Below are positions 43,459 to 52,071 of a DNA stretch of 64,000 nucleotides, piece after piece. The stretch's first letter is position 1. Each line of letters begins with the position of its first letter. Below the pieces are notes generated by a model, which saw nothing but the letters and a program-made list of their open reading frames with translations, had not been told where the DNA came from and did not search any database. The translations under genes and the position numbers were made by a program. The stretch is from Luteimonas fraxinea (GTDB lineage Bacteria > Pseudomonadota > Gammaproteobacteria > Xanthomonadales > Xanthomonadaceae): assembly GCF_021233355.1 (NCBI RefSeq), contig NZ_CP089507.1, forward strand, positions 3,411,001 to 3,475,000, given 5' to 3'.

Positions 43459-45060
43459 ATGGCGATCTATCACGCGAACATCAAAAATTTCTCCCGCGGT
43501 AAGGGCGAGTCGTCCATGGCTGCCGCGGCTTACCGGACGGGCGTTGACCTCGTGGACACACAAACTCGCGAGATTCATCGCTACTCACTGCGCCGCGGGG
43601 TGGTGTCGTTTCGGATGCTCGCACCTAAGGGTGCGCCCGAATGGTGCCTCGACATCCACCGGTTCTGGCAGGCGAATGAGGCAGCCGAGTCACGGGCGAA
43701 CGCGCGCGTTGGGCGAGAACTTGAGGTATCGCTCCCGAGCGAGCTTTCGCCTGGGGCGCGCGAGGCGCTGGCGCTTGCGCTCGGCCAGATGCTTGTGGAT
43801 CGCTACAGCTGCGCCGTGCTGGTCGCCATCCATGCGCCGAGTGAGCGGGGGGATCAGCGCAACTTCCACACGCATCTGCTGATGTCCGCTCGTCAGGTCG
43901 GGCCCGGTGCCCTCGGCGCTCGGGCGGGCGCCGCGTTCGATGCGCGAGGCGGCGCTGGGGCGGATGAGGTGAAGGCTGTGCGCGAAGTGGTGTCGGGCAT
44001 CGTCAACACTCATCTCGCGGCCGCCGGGCGCTTTGAAACTGTGGACCATCGAAGCTTAGTGGATCAGTCGCGGGCGGCGGCGGCGGCTGGAGATTTCGAA
44101 CGCGCCGCAGCGCTCAACCGTCCTCCGACGCGCTACCGAGGCAAGGCGATCACGGCGATGCTTCGAAAGGGCGTCGACCCGCGGGTGTTCCGCCACCCGG
44201 CCGTCCAGCTTCCGGCGACAACCTTCGATCAGGCCGTCGAGCTCGCGGCTCAGTCGGGCACTTTCGTTCCGCCAAGCGCTGGGCACAGTCATGCGTCCGC
44301 GCTTGCAGATCACCAGCGCGAGCATTCGCCGGCCATAACAGCAGCTTCAGAGGTGTACAAAAGCTCCGAGCGCATCGAGCCGCTGGGATCACTACATCCA
44401 CGTGGAAGCGGCCGCGGCGCGCTTAACCAGGTGCCAAGCCCAACCGCGCTGCACCTCTCCCGCGTCGCGCGCCTGATGCGTGCGAATGGCAATGGCGCCG
44501 AGGTGCTCAACGCCGAGGCTGAGATGATCGAAGCATGGCTTGAGAACCTCAATGAGATCGCCCGCAATGCTGTAATCGGTATCGGAGCTGTGCCAGGCGC
44601 GCAGATTGAGCCTGTGCTGCGCTCGGCTATGGCCTGCGCGAGCGTTCGCCGCGTAGAGGCGCACGCGTCGAGTCGATACTTCTTTGAAAGCGCCGAGGAG
44701 CTCGCAGCGGCAATCGCAGAATATGCAGCCGCCTATAAAGTACCGTTTGAAGCAGCTCGGCGCGTCGATATCGCGCGCTCTGAGCTGCTCGCCCTGTCGG
44801 GGCTCGACGGGCGGGATCCGAAGGTGAAGGCAGTGCGGCAGGAGCTGACCAAGGCCAAGGCTCTGACGACGAGCGGCGCCCGCTACGGCCAAGACGAGCG
44901 AGTCCGCATTGCAAAGGCCGCGATGCTGGAGGCGCAGCGGGTGATCGAGACCGACTTCCCAACGCAAGGCAACGTGCGCCACCTTCTTCAGAATGCGGCG
45001 CCCTTGGATTGGCGCGTTGCGCCCCGAGGCGCTCCAGGTTCGTCGCTCAGGCTTTCGTGA
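43459..45060 (+). CDS. MobA/MobL family relaxase
   Basis: 533 residues from ATG at 43459, with AGGAG 7 nt upstream (the frame is open 58 codons further up, without support). N-terminus MAIYHANIKNFSRGKGESSM, AAAAYRTG (catalytic Tyr candidate), FRMLAPKGAPEW, and the metal-binding HTH in NFHTHLLMSARQVGPG at ~140. It nicks the origin of transfer and leads the strand into a recipient through a helper's secretion system. The C-terminal half is helical, unlike the longer primase fusions seen in some relatives. Only clearly functional transfer gene of the island. Confidence 0.85.
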   Translation: MAIYHANIKNFSRGKGESSMAAAAYRTGVDLVDTQTREIHRYSLRRGVVSFRMLAPKGAPEWCLDIHRFWQANEAAESRANARVGRELEVSLPSELSPGAREALALALGQMLVDRYSCAVLVAIHAPSERGDQRNFHTHLLMSARQVGPGALGARAGAAFDARGGAGADEVKAVREVVSGIVNTHLAAAGRFETVDHRSLVDQSRAAAAAGDFERAAALNRPPTRYRGKAITAMLRKGVDPRVFRHPAVQLPATTFDQAVELAAQSGTFVPPSAGHSHASALADHQREHSPAITAASEVYKSSERIEPLGSLHPRGSGRGALNQVPSPTALHLSRVARLMRANGNGAEVLNAEAEMIEAWLENLNEIARNAVIGIGAVPGAQIEPVLRSAMACASVRRVEAHASSRYFFESAEELAAAIAEYAAAYKVPFEAARRVDIARSELLALSGLDGRDPKVKAVRQELTKAKALTTSGARYGQDERVRIAKAAMLEAQRVIETDFPTQGNVRHLLQNAAPLDWRVAPRGAPGSSLRLS

Positions 45061-45100
45061 TGCGTGGAGATTTAGCGCACTGGGCGGGCGTAGCACCCAC

Positions 45101-45856
45101 TCAGTCTTGGGCCGCTGCAGGACTCACGAACCAGTGCTGGCCTTCCTGACGAAGTTCCAGCAGATCGTAAGTCTTAATCATGTTGAGGAGTCCTGAGTGG
45201 CCGTAGGCATTGGGAGAAAACGCGGGGTCCGCGCGGCGCAGGTAAGTGCCAAGGGCGCTGAGCGACACCGCGCCGCTTGACGCGTCGTCCGCAAGGAGGG
45301 AAACCGCTTCGATGACGAACCGGGGGCGGCGCTTGGGAAGTGGAAGCGAAGGGGTCGGCTGCGACGCGTTCGTGTTGGCGGCATCGGCGGCTGTATAGAG
45401 CGCCTCCTCAGCCCGAACCTGAGGCATCCATTCAAAGAACTGATCGCAAGCGTTTCGCAGCGCGTCGGGCGTTTTGGGTTCGCCAATTATGCAGACAGTC
45501 GCACCGCGCTCTCTCAGCTTTCGGCAGAGGTAGGCGAAGTCCGAGTCGCTGGTTACAAGGCAAAAGACCTCAACGCGCTCGTCGAAAAGCGCTTCGAGGG
45601 CATCAAGAGCAAGTGCGATGTCGGCGGTGTTCTTGCCGGAGGCATATTGATATTGGAGGCAGGGCGTAAACGCCTGGCGCACGAGCACGTCTTGCCAGCG
45701 GTGGGCGAGGGTGCCGCTGTTCCCGTAGCCCCGCCGCAGCACAACACGTCCGAACTGTGCACCCATGAGCAGGGCATGGTCCACGATGTCGGGTGGAACG
45801 TTGTCGCAGTCGACAAGAACAGCGACGGATGCATCTTGCGGCGCTGTCATTGTCAT
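45101..45856 (-). CDS. NYN-domain (PIN-like) protein with probable LOTUS/OST-HTH C-terminus
   Basis: 251 residues. NYN fold: VAVLVDCDNVPPDIVDHAL with Asp16 and Asp18, then KNTADIALALDALEALFDE (central Asp), and FCLVTSDSDFAYLCRKLRER (SDSDF acidic cluster). This is the LabA/DUF88 type, thought to be RNases. The C-terminal ~75 residues (FVIEAVSLLADDASSGAVSL through YDLLELRQEGQHWFV) fit the winged LOTUS/OST-HTH domain, an RNA-binding module. An RNA-targeting defence or regulatory role is possible. Converges with the relaxase gene. Confidence 0.82.
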   Translation of the reverse strand: MTMTAPQDASVAVLVDCDNVPPDIVDHALLMGAQFGRVVLRRGYGNSGTLAHRWQDVLVRQAFTPCLQYQYASGKNTADIALALDALEALFDERVEVFCLVTSDSDFAYLCRKLRERGATVCIIGEPKTPDALRNACDQFFEWMPQVRAEEALYTAADAANTNASQPTPSLPLPKRRPRFVIEAVSLLADDASSGAVSLSALGTYLRRADPAFSPNAYGHSGLLNMIKTYDLLELRQEGQHWFVSPAAAQD

Positions 45857-46021
45857 GACCTTAGCTCTCGGAATTCAAACGCGTGGCGGCGTGCGCTTTG
45901 GCGGCTGGATTGATGAGATTGCGACATCGATCACGTCCGTGTCTCGCTTGCTGAGACCGCAGACTACTTGAATTGCATTGGCGTCAGTTGGCGCATTGAC
46001 CTCACCGACAGGACCTACTCC

Positions 46022-46495
46022 GTGGACAACTTCGGCTTTGATTTCAAGGATGTTCTGAACACTGTGCTGGCCGGTATCTTCGTGGCGAGCCTGTCTTGGG
46101 CTTTTGGGTGGGTGCGTCTGCGTGTCGGCATGTTCAACGATCGGATAAGTTTGCGGATCTTGCGTGGCGAGCTTGACTGTGTCCTTGAACTCAAGCGCAA
46201 TCCATCTGGCGTTGGTGTTCTTTTGGGGCGTCAGGCGCTGATCTGTTTTGCGATCTTGGGCATCAGCATCGTCTATGCGCCTATGGCCGTTATTGAGAAC
46301 GGCGGGCGGTACGTGCTTCCCTTTGTCGCGGTTTTGGGCATGTCGCTCTATGCCTGCGCGATCTACCCACTCGGAATTTTGAATCGGCTGAGCAAGGGGA
46401 ATGCATTTGTTGAGCGTCAGCGGGCACGTATCGAACTCATTGAAGCGCGCATCGCGAGTCGCGCAAACCACTTGGGGGGAGCTCCGAGTCCCTAA
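46022..46495 (+). CDS. Hypothetical inner-membrane protein
   Basis: 157 residues from GTG at 46022, preceded by AGGA at 8 nt; a TTG at 45968 would add 18 residues. One hydrophobic helix near the start (VLNTVLAGIFVASLSWAFGW), a polar loop, two more helices (QALICFAILGISIVYAPMAV and FVAVLGMSLYACAIYPLGIL), and a basic tail. No family recognised. It converges with the integrase gene. Confidence 0.55.
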   Translation: MDNFGFDFKDVLNTVLAGIFVASLSWAFGWVRLRVGMFNDRISLRILRGELDCVLELKRNPSGVGVLLGRQALICFAILGISIVYAPMAVIENGGRYVLPFVAVLGMSLYACAIYPLGILNRLSKGNAFVERQRARIELIEARIASRANHLGGAPSP

Positions 46496-46555
46496 GCTTT
46501 AAGCGAGGGCTTTCAAGCTCCGGGGCGGCGGCTCAGGTGAGCGCTCATTCGAGCG

Positions 46556-48022
46556 CTACGTGTTGACGGGCCTGATTACCGCATCGACGTTGATGTCGAA
46601 CGCCAGCGCGCTTAGTCCAGGCGAGGAGAACTGCGCTGAGCGCACGCCAGTCAGTTTTTCGCGCGGCGTGAACTCACGGGAATAAACCGCATGATGCTCG
46701 TCATCGAGTTCATGGCCCACCAGCTGCGCGCGCATTTCAGATGCAACGCCGGCCCCTTGCAGCTCTTGGATCACGCTCTTTCGGAACGAGTGGAAGCCGC
46801 GCTTGGCCTTTGGCCAGCTCGATCCAATTTTGGCGAGGTAGTTCCCCATGGCCTTGGTGATCCAACTGCCCCGGCCGTTGACGGCATCTTCTTTTCCGTT
46901 GGGGAACAGGTCGCGTGCGTTCCTGCGGACCTGGGTTTTGACATAGTCGAGGAGCCCAAGCTTCAGAAGGCGCGGGTGGATCGGCACGACGCGGCGGCTC
47001 GATTCGCTCTTGAGGCTCTGGTGCTCCCCCTCGTCCGAAAAGCTCAGGCATGGCACGCCTTCGAGCTCGATGACATCGAGAACGCGGAGCTGCCCGACCT
47101 CGGAAACCCGCGCGCCCGTGTAAAGACCAATCAGACACGCCCAGCGGGTGTGGAGGGGCAGCGTCTCGAAGTTCTCGGGGGCGAACAGGAGGGCGATCTC
47201 CTCGCGCGTGAAGGCCTTAAATCCGAATTTTTTGCGCTTGCGTTTCTCGTTCGCGGTGTAGGACACGTGCCCCTTCGCGGGGTTGTCGCCGGGCGGGTAG
47301 TGGCCCGAGGCCATTGCCCATGAAAAGAAGCCGTGTTTGCCGCCGATGTAGCTTTGCTTGTTGGTGAGAGTCGGGGTCGCGATCCCGTCGTCCCGGAGGA
47401 ACTGATACCACTTGGCGAGATCGGGGCGCCCGAGCGCGTGGAGCTGGCGCTTCTCACCGATGAAGCGCACCAGATCCTCGACCGCCGCGGTCTTGATGCT
47501 CAGCGTCTTCTTGGTAGTGCTGGCCTCGATCGAGCGCAGCCATGCGATCTTCGCCTGCTTCATCGTCAGCGGCTCGGCCACCGCTGGTGCGGTTGGGGCT
47601 ACAGCTGCGGGCGGAAGCACGGTGGAGGCTGGCGGGGCGGCACTCGGCTGGCGCAGATGGTCAATCCGGCCTATCAGCGCCAGCGCTTCCATCGCGCGGC
47701 GGTGATCTTCAGCATCGGAAGCCTGGACGCGGCCTGAGGCGAGATCGATTTCATATCGCGACAGGCCACCCTCGGCCACATTCGCCAAGATGTCCTCAAC
47801 GCTTGGTCCCCGCGGCATCCGATGCCACCCGAAATGTTCGAAGGCCCGAGCATACCGCTCGGCCAAGATCAGCGCGTGCTGCTGGGCTGCGCGGACGCAC
47901 TGCGTGCGCAGAGCATGCTTGATGACTTTGCGGCCAAGGAGGGCTTGGAGACGGCTCGGCACGCGCAGGCGAAAGACGAAGCAGCCTGACGCATTTCTAA
48001 TGAGGTAGTGAGGGATTCGCAT
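46556..48022 (-). CDS. Tyrosine integrase of the island
   Basis: 488 residues from ATG at 48022 (MRIPHYLIRNASGCFVFRLR, the DUF6538-like N-terminus of tRNA-targeting integrases). The open frame reaches 48088, but that stretch is the repeat and terminator region. Catalytic residues: Arg305 in YTGARVSE, Lys338, His411/Arg414 in GFHSFRKS, His437 in LVGHELDDEH, Tyr447 in AVYSREF. All are present, so it should be active. It sits 81 bp from attR and reads away from the tRNA. A Pro/Ala-rich linker (~126-150) separates the arm-binding and core domains. Confidence 0.93.
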   Translation of the reverse strand: MRIPHYLIRNASGCFVFRLRVPSRLQALLGRKVIKHALRTQCVRAAQQHALILAERYARAFEHFGWHRMPRGPSVEDILANVAEGGLSRYEIDLASGRVQASDAEDHRRAMEALALIGRIDHLRQPSAAPPASTVLPPAAVAPTAPAVAEPLTMKQAKIAWLRSIEASTTKKTLSIKTAAVEDLVRFIGEKRQLHALGRPDLAKWYQFLRDDGIATPTLTNKQSYIGGKHGFFSWAMASGHYPPGDNPAKGHVSYTANEKRKRKKFGFKAFTREEIALLFAPENFETLPLHTRWACLIGLYTGARVSEVGQLRVLDVIELEGVPCLSFSDEGEHQSLKSESSRRVVPIHPRLLKLGLLDYVKTQVRRNARDLFPNGKEDAVNGRGSWITKAMGNYLAKIGSSWPKAKRGFHSFRKSVIQELQGAGVASEMRAQLVGHELDDEHHAVYSREFTPREKLTGVRSAQFSSPGLSALAFDINVDAVIRPVNT

Positions 48023-48026
48023 CGGC

Positions 48027-48050
48027 TGTGTCCCAGCCGGTGTCCCGTCA
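48027..48050. repeat. Right-end copy of the paired GGGACAC motif
   Basis: On the minus strand GGGACAC-5nt-GGGACACA, directly upstream of the integrase start. Matches 1077-1100 at 20 of 24 bases. It may be an integrase arm site and also control the integrase promoter. Confidence 0.55.
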
Positions 48051-48071
48051 AGAATTCCGAATCCAAAGAAA

Positions 48072-48094
48072 AAGCCCTTGAAAATCAAGGGCTT
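48072..48094 (-). terminator. Island-borne terminator following tRNA-Ser
   Basis: AAGCCCTTGA-TTT-TCAAGGGCTT on the minus strand, then TTTCTTT. It lies 9 bp past the tRNA 3' end and before the integrase, so it ends the tRNA transcript now that the original terminator is 47 kb away. Confidence 0.85.
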
Positions 48095-48102
48095 ATCTTA
48101 GA

Positions 48103-48121
48103 CTGGCGGAGAGAGGGGGAT
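48103..48121. other. attR: 19-bp repeat within the tRNA-Ser 3' end
   Basis: Same 19 bases as 1004-1022. It overlaps the tRNA acceptor stem and T-arm, so the integration left the tRNA gene intact. Confidence 0.85.
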
Positions 48122-48196
48122 TCGAACCCCCGAAGCGCGGTTTAGACGCTTACACACTTTCCAGGCGTGCTCCTTCAACCGCTCGGACACCTCTCC
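48104..48196 (-). tRNA. tRNA-Ser (anticodon GGA)
   Basis: 93 nt on the minus strand, with encoded CCA. Acceptor GGAGAGG pairs with CTCTCCG (last base discriminator), long variable arm as in class II tRNAs, anticodon loop CTGGAAA giving GGA, T-arm GGGGGTTCGAATCCCCC. It decodes UCC/UCU serine codons. It is the integration target of the island. Confidence 0.96.
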
Positions 48197-48320
48197 AGAA
48201 CTGGCCCTTCGCGGAGCGCTTGGGCGCTGCGCAACGGCGTTGGGACGCCGCGGGCCGGCCATTCTATCCGTCGGCGCCTGCGGTCACAAGGAACCGTTGG
48301 GGGCGTGGCAGAATACGGGG

Positions 48321-50108
48321 ATGTCTTATCTCGTCCTCGCCCGGAAGTGGCGTCCGAAGCGGTTCGCCGAGCTCGTCGGCCAGGAGCACGTGGTCCGTGC
48401 GCTGACCAATGCGCTGGAAACCGGCCGCGTGCATCACGCCTTCCTGTTTACCGGCACCCGTGGCGTCGGCAAGACCACGATCGCGCGCATCTTCGCCAAG
48501 AGCCTGAACTGCGAGACGGGTACGTCGTCCGATCCCTGCGGCGAGTGCGAGACCTGCCGCGCGATCGACGCGGGCCGCTACATCGATCTGCTCGAGATCG
48601 ACGCCGCCAGCAATACCGGCGTCGACGATGTGCGCGAGCTGATCGACAACGCGCAGTACATGCCTTCGCGCGGCCGGGTGAAGGTCTACCTGATCGACGA
48701 AGTGCACATGCTGTCGAAGTCGGCGTTCAACGCGCTGCTCAAGACGCTGGAAGAACCGCCGGGGCACGTGAAGTTCCTGCTGGCCACGACCGATCCGCAG
48801 AAGTTGCCGGTCACCGTGTTGTCGCGCTGCCTGCAGTTCAACCTCAAGCGGCTCGACGAGCAGCAGATCCAGGGGCAGATGACCCGGATCCTCGAAGCCG
48901 AGGGCATCGCGGTCGAGGCTGGTGCGATCCGCCAGTTGTCGAAGGCCGCCGACGGCAGTCTGCGCGACGGTCTGTCGCTGCTCGACCAGGCCATCGCCTA
49001 CACCGGTGCGGGCGGTGAGGGCGGTGCGCTCGGCGACGCGGCGGTGGCGACGATGCTCGGCAGTGTCGATCGCACGCGCGTCGGTGCGCTGCTGTCTGCC
49101 TTGGCCGATGGCGATGGTGCGGCGCTGCTTGCCGAGGTCGCGACGCTGGCCGAATTCTCGCCCGACTGGGGCGGGGTGCTCGATGCGGTGTCCGAAGCAC
49201 TGCATCGCATCCAGGTGCGGCAGCTGGTGCCGGAAGTCATCGTCGAGAGTGACGGCGTGGATGTCGATGCGATCGCATCGGCGGTGCGTCCGGAAGTCGT
49301 GCAGCTCTGGTACCAGATGGCGCTCAACGGACGCCGCGATGTCGGCCTGGCGCCGAGCCCGCGCGCCGGTTTCGAGATGACCGTGCTGCGCATGCTGGCG
49401 TTCCGTCCTGCAGAAGGCGGCGCTGCTGCGCCTGCCGCGGGAAGCGGTAACCGTGCGAGCGGTCCGGCCGCGGCGCGTGCTGCGTTGGCTGCACAGGCGG
49501 CGCCCGAGTCCGCGCCTGCACCGCGCGCGGCGTCGCCGTCGCCGCGAGCCGTTCCCACGCCGACACCACCACGCGTGGTCGTGGAAACGCCACCTGCGCG
49601 TCTGGCACCTGAGCCTGTGCGCGTTGCGCCGTCCGTCGATCAGCCGACGGTCGACGCGCCGCGCGCCGAAGCACCGGCGCCGGCTGTCACTGCGAAGCTG
49701 CGCACGCTCGATGCGCACCAGTGGCTCGATCTCGTCGCCGATCTGCCGCTGCGCGGTCCGGTGCGCGAACTTGCCGCGAGCGCTGCCTTCGTCTCGCTGG
49801 ACGGCGCCGTGCTCAGGCTCGCGCTGCCCGAGGCGGACGAACATCTGAAAGCGCCGATCATGGTCCACCAGCTCTGCGAGGCGCTCGCTGGCCCGCTCGG
49901 CGGCGCGCCGCAGATCCGCTTCGAGACCGCGGCCGCCAGCGAAACCGTGACGCTGCACGAACGCAATGCGCGCGAGCGCGACGCGCGGCAGTCGAACGCC
50001 GAAACCAGTTTCATGTCCGATCCGGACGTGCAGCGGCTGATGTCGCAGCAGGGCGCCAAAGTGGTGCCCGATTCGATACGCCCTTTTGAAGAACGAGGAT
50101 TTCAGTGA
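48321..50108 (+). CDS. dnaX: DNA polymerase III subunits tau/gamma
   Basis: 595 residues from ATG at 48321 (MSYLVLARKWRPKRFAELVG); longer upstream reading lacks conservation. AAA+ clamp-loader domain with Walker A GTRGVGKTT (~45), a zinc site CGECETC, Walker B VYLIDEVHMLS, sensor 1 in LLATTDPQKLPVTV. Then an Ala/Pro-rich linker and the C-terminal tau-specific domain. Loads the beta clamp and couples polymerases at the fork. Its stop overlaps ybaB (TGATG). Confidence 0.97.
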   Translation: MSYLVLARKWRPKRFAELVGQEHVVRALTNALETGRVHHAFLFTGTRGVGKTTIARIFAKSLNCETGTSSDPCGECETCRAIDAGRYIDLLEIDAASNTGVDDVRELIDNAQYMPSRGRVKVYLIDEVHMLSKSAFNALLKTLEEPPGHVKFLLATTDPQKLPVTVLSRCLQFNLKRLDEQQIQGQMTRILEAEGIAVEAGAIRQLSKAADGSLRDGLSLLDQAIAYTGAGGEGGALGDAAVATMLGSVDRTRVGALLSALADGDGAALLAEVATLAEFSPDWGGVLDAVSEALHRIQVRQLVPEVIVESDGVDVDAIASAVRPEVVQLWYQMALNGRRDVGLAPSPRAGFEMTVLRMLAFRPAEGGAAAPAAGSGNRASGPAAARAALAAQAAPESAPAPRAASPSPRAVPTPTPPRVVVETPPARLAPEPVRVAPSVDQPTVDAPRAEAPAPAVTAKLRTLDAHQWLDLVADLPLRGPVRELAASAAFVSLDGAVLRLALPEADEHLKAPIMVHQLCEALAGPLGGAPQIRFETAAASETVTLHERNARERDARQSNAETSFMSDPDVQRLMSQQGAKVVPDSIRPFEERGFQ

Positions 50109-50428
50109 TGCGTGGAAACATTGCCCAGTTGATGCAGCAGGCGCAGAAGATGCAGGAAAACATGCAGCGCGTGCAGCAGGAACTCGCCAGTCTGGAAGTC
50201 GAGGGCAGCGCCGGCGGCGGCATGGTCGCCATCACGCTGACCGGCAACAAGGAATGCCGCAAGGTGCGCATCGATCCGAGCGTACTGTCGGACCCGGAGA
50301 TGGCCGAGGACCTGATCGCCGCTGCGTTCAACGACGCGTCGAACAAGGTCGATGAAGAGTCGAAGAGCCGCATGTCCGGTGCTACCGCCGGCATGCCGCT
50401 GCCGCCCGGCATGAAGCTGCCGTTCTGA
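50108..50428 (+). CDS. ybaB: YbaB/EbfC nucleoid-associated protein
   Basis: 106 residues. GNIAQLMQQAQKMQENMQRV coiled helix, then a GGGMVAITLTGNKECRKVRI strand pair and a short amphipathic end. The ~107-residue size is standard. Binds DNA as a dimer. It lies between dnaX and recR, its conserved position. Confidence 0.95.
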   Translation: MRGNIAQLMQQAQKMQENMQRVQQELASLEVEGSAGGGMVAITLTGNKECRKVRIDPSVLSDPEMAEDLIAAAFNDASNKVDEESKSRMSGATAGMPLPPGMKLPF

Positions 50429-50517
50429 GGGGCGGTGATTCGGGATCCGAGGCGACAGGCTACGCGTGCTGCCAGCTGTCAGTCATCACGAATCACCTCT
50501 GACGAATCAGCAATCGC

Positions 50518-51111
50518 ATGTCCTCCCTGCTCGAACAGTTGATCGATGCGTTGCGCGTGCTGCCCGGTGTCGGGCAGAAGTCCGCGCAGCGCATGGCCTA
50601 TCACGTGCTCGAACGCGGGCGCGAGGGAGGCGCGCGCTTGGCGACGGCACTGGCCGAAGCGGTCGAGAAGATCGGCCACTGCCAGCGGTGCCGTGATTTC
50701 AGCGAAACGCCGGTCTGCCCGACCTGCAGCAGCGCGGCGCGCGATGCGCAGACGCTGTGCGTGGTCGAGACGCCCGCCGACCGGCTCGCGATCGAGCAGG
50801 CCACGGGATTTCGCGGGTTCTATTTCGTGCTGCAGGGCCGGCTGAGTCCGCTCGACGGCATCGGCCCGCATGAACTCGGGCTCGATCTGCTCGGCGCGCG
50901 CCTGGCCGAAGGCGAAGTGCAGGAACTGATCATCGCGACCAACCCGACCGTCGAAGGCGAGGCCACGTCGCATTATCTGGCGCAGATCGCGCGTCAGCAT
51001 GGCGTGCGGCCGAGTCGGCCCGCGCATGGTCTGCCGCTCGGCGGCGAGCTGGAGTACGTGGATCGCGGCACGCTGTCGCATGCGTTCGGCAGTCGCAGCG
51101 AAGTCGCCTGA
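50518..51111 (+). CDS. recR: Recombination mediator RecR
   Basis: 197 residues. N-terminal helix-hairpin-helix ([17 protein letters not shown]), four-Cys zinc finger ([16 protein letters not shown], ~57-72), TOPRIM domain ([16 protein letters not shown], then [11 protein letters not shown]) and Walker-B-like end. Works with RecF/RecO to load RecA at gaps. Usual length and position. Confidence 0.97.
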   Translation: MSSLLEQLIDALRVLPGVGQKSAQRMAYHVLERGREGGARLATALAEAVEKIGHCQRCRDFSETPVCPTCSSAARDAQTLCVVETPADRLAIEQATGFRGFYFVLQGRLSPLDGIGPHELGLDLLGARLAEGEVQELIIATNPTVEGEATSHYLAQIARQHGVRPSRPAHGLPLGGELEYVDRGTLSHAFGSRSEVA

Positions 51112-51200
51112 GGATCGGCGTTCGCACGTGGAATGAAGGGCGTGTGCCGTGAGCGGTGACGTATGCTTTTTGGAACCCTCGCTCTCGATTCCAGAAGCCC

Positions 51201-51548
51201 ATGACGACCATCTTCCACAAGATCATCCAGCGCGAGATTCCGGCCGACATCGTCTTCGAAGACGACCACGTCATCGCGTTCCGCGACATCGCGCCGCAGG
51301 CGCCGGTGCATGTGCTGTTCGTGCCGAAACAGGACTTCGCCACGCTTAATGATGTGCCGGTGGACGCGCCCGAGATCATCGGGCGGCTGGCGGTTGCGGC
51401 CGCGCGGTATGCGAAAGAGCAGGGGTTCGCCGAAGACGGCTATCGCATCGTCATGAACTGCAACGCGCACGGTGGCCAGACGGTGTTCCAGATCCATCTG
51501 CATCTGCTGGCTGGCGCACCTCTGGGGCGCTTCGGCACTGCAACGTGA
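51201..51548 (+). CDS. HIT-family purine nucleoside phosphoramidase (HinT-like)
   Basis: 115 residues from ATG at 51201 (MTTIFHKIIQREIPADIVFE). Histidine triad HLHLL near residue 100 (FQIHLHLLAG; the usual HxHxH begins QTVFQIHLHL), and the IAPQAPVHVLFVPK strand. Hydrolyses AMP-lysine and similar phosphoramidates. The first His of the triad is Ile-x-preceded; function should be normal. Start chosen on family length. Confidence 0.9.
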   Translation: MTTIFHKIIQREIPADIVFEDDHVIAFRDIAPQAPVHVLFVPKQDFATLNDVPVDAPEIIGRLAVAAARYAKEQGFAEDGYRIVMNCNAHGGQTVFQIHLHLLAGAPLGRFGTAT

Positions 51549-51579
51549 TCCGCAACCGCGCGCTCCTACAGAACGACGA

Positions 51580-52071
51580 TCACCAGTAACCCCACCACGG
51601 CCATGGCGCCGGGCGCGTGATCACGTCGACGCGCTCGCGCTTCGGCCACAGATAGACCACATCAGCCTCGACGCGCGGAAAGCGATAGTCGTATTCGCCG
51701 ACACGGCGCGAGTCGTAGCCGGCGATGCGGCCTGTGAAGGTGACCTCGCGATTCACCTCGAACACCGCCGGATCGTAGAAGCCGGCGCGGCAGGCGATGA
51801 AGCGGCCGTTGGTGTCGTCGCTGGCCCAGTACGGGCGGCCGGTCGCGGTCAGCCGCGTGGCGATCATCTCGAAACAGGTGGCGTCGGTGCGCGGTTCCAC
51901 CTGCACGATGCGGCCGCCCCAGCGCACCATCGCGCCGGTGTGCTCGCCTTGCACGGCAGCGTGCGGTGTCAGCGCTTCAACGTAGCCGCCCTGCAGCGGT
52001 TTCGGTTGGGACGCGCACGCGCCGAGCAGCAGGGCGCCGGCGACAACGGGCAGCAGGCGAAGGGCGGTCAT
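51580..52071 (-). CDS. Slp-family outer-membrane lipoprotein
   Basis: 163 residues. Lipoprotein signal MTALRLLPVVAGALLLGACA with lipobox LLGAC, so lipidated at Cys19. The Slp-like body has GAMVRWGGRIVQVEPRTDAT, VTFTGRIAGYD and RFPRVEADVVYLWP. The start overlaps the transglutaminase stop (ATGA). Slp proteins are starvation-induced envelope lipoproteins of unclear role. Tail is Trp/Pro-rich. Confidence 0.88.
   Translation of the reverse strand: MTALRLLPVVAGALLLGACASQPKPLQGGYVEALTPHAAVQGEHTGAMVRWGGRIVQVEPRTDATCFEMIATRLTATGRPYWASDDTNGRFIACRAGFYDPAVFEVNREVTFTGRIAGYDSRRVGEYDYRFPRVEADVVYLWPKRERVDVITRPAPWPWWGYW

Larger units (their letters stand above)
1004..48121. mobile_element. tRNA-Ser-integrated genomic island (probable integrative mobilizable element)
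   Basis: The island is bounded by 19-bp direct repeats of the tRNA-Ser 3' end. It carries an integrase beside the intact tRNA (46556-48022), an intact MobA/MobL-type relaxase (43459-45060) and accessory genes absent from the conserved chromosomal context on either side. No coupling protein or type IV secretion genes were recognised, so transfer would need a helper. The interior is a mosaic: codon use and GC vary between blocks (lower around 17-26 kb), and two integrase remnants mark earlier insertions. Cargo includes a TerY-P triad, a truncated Wadjet locus, a large NACHT-like ATPase, two H-NS paralogues, two exporters and a candidate peptide locus. Confidence 0.9.

Noticed and set aside
48264..49958. 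564-codon frame opposite dnaX
   Set aside because: Low-complexity Arg/His/Gln composition; dnaX on the other strand is certain.
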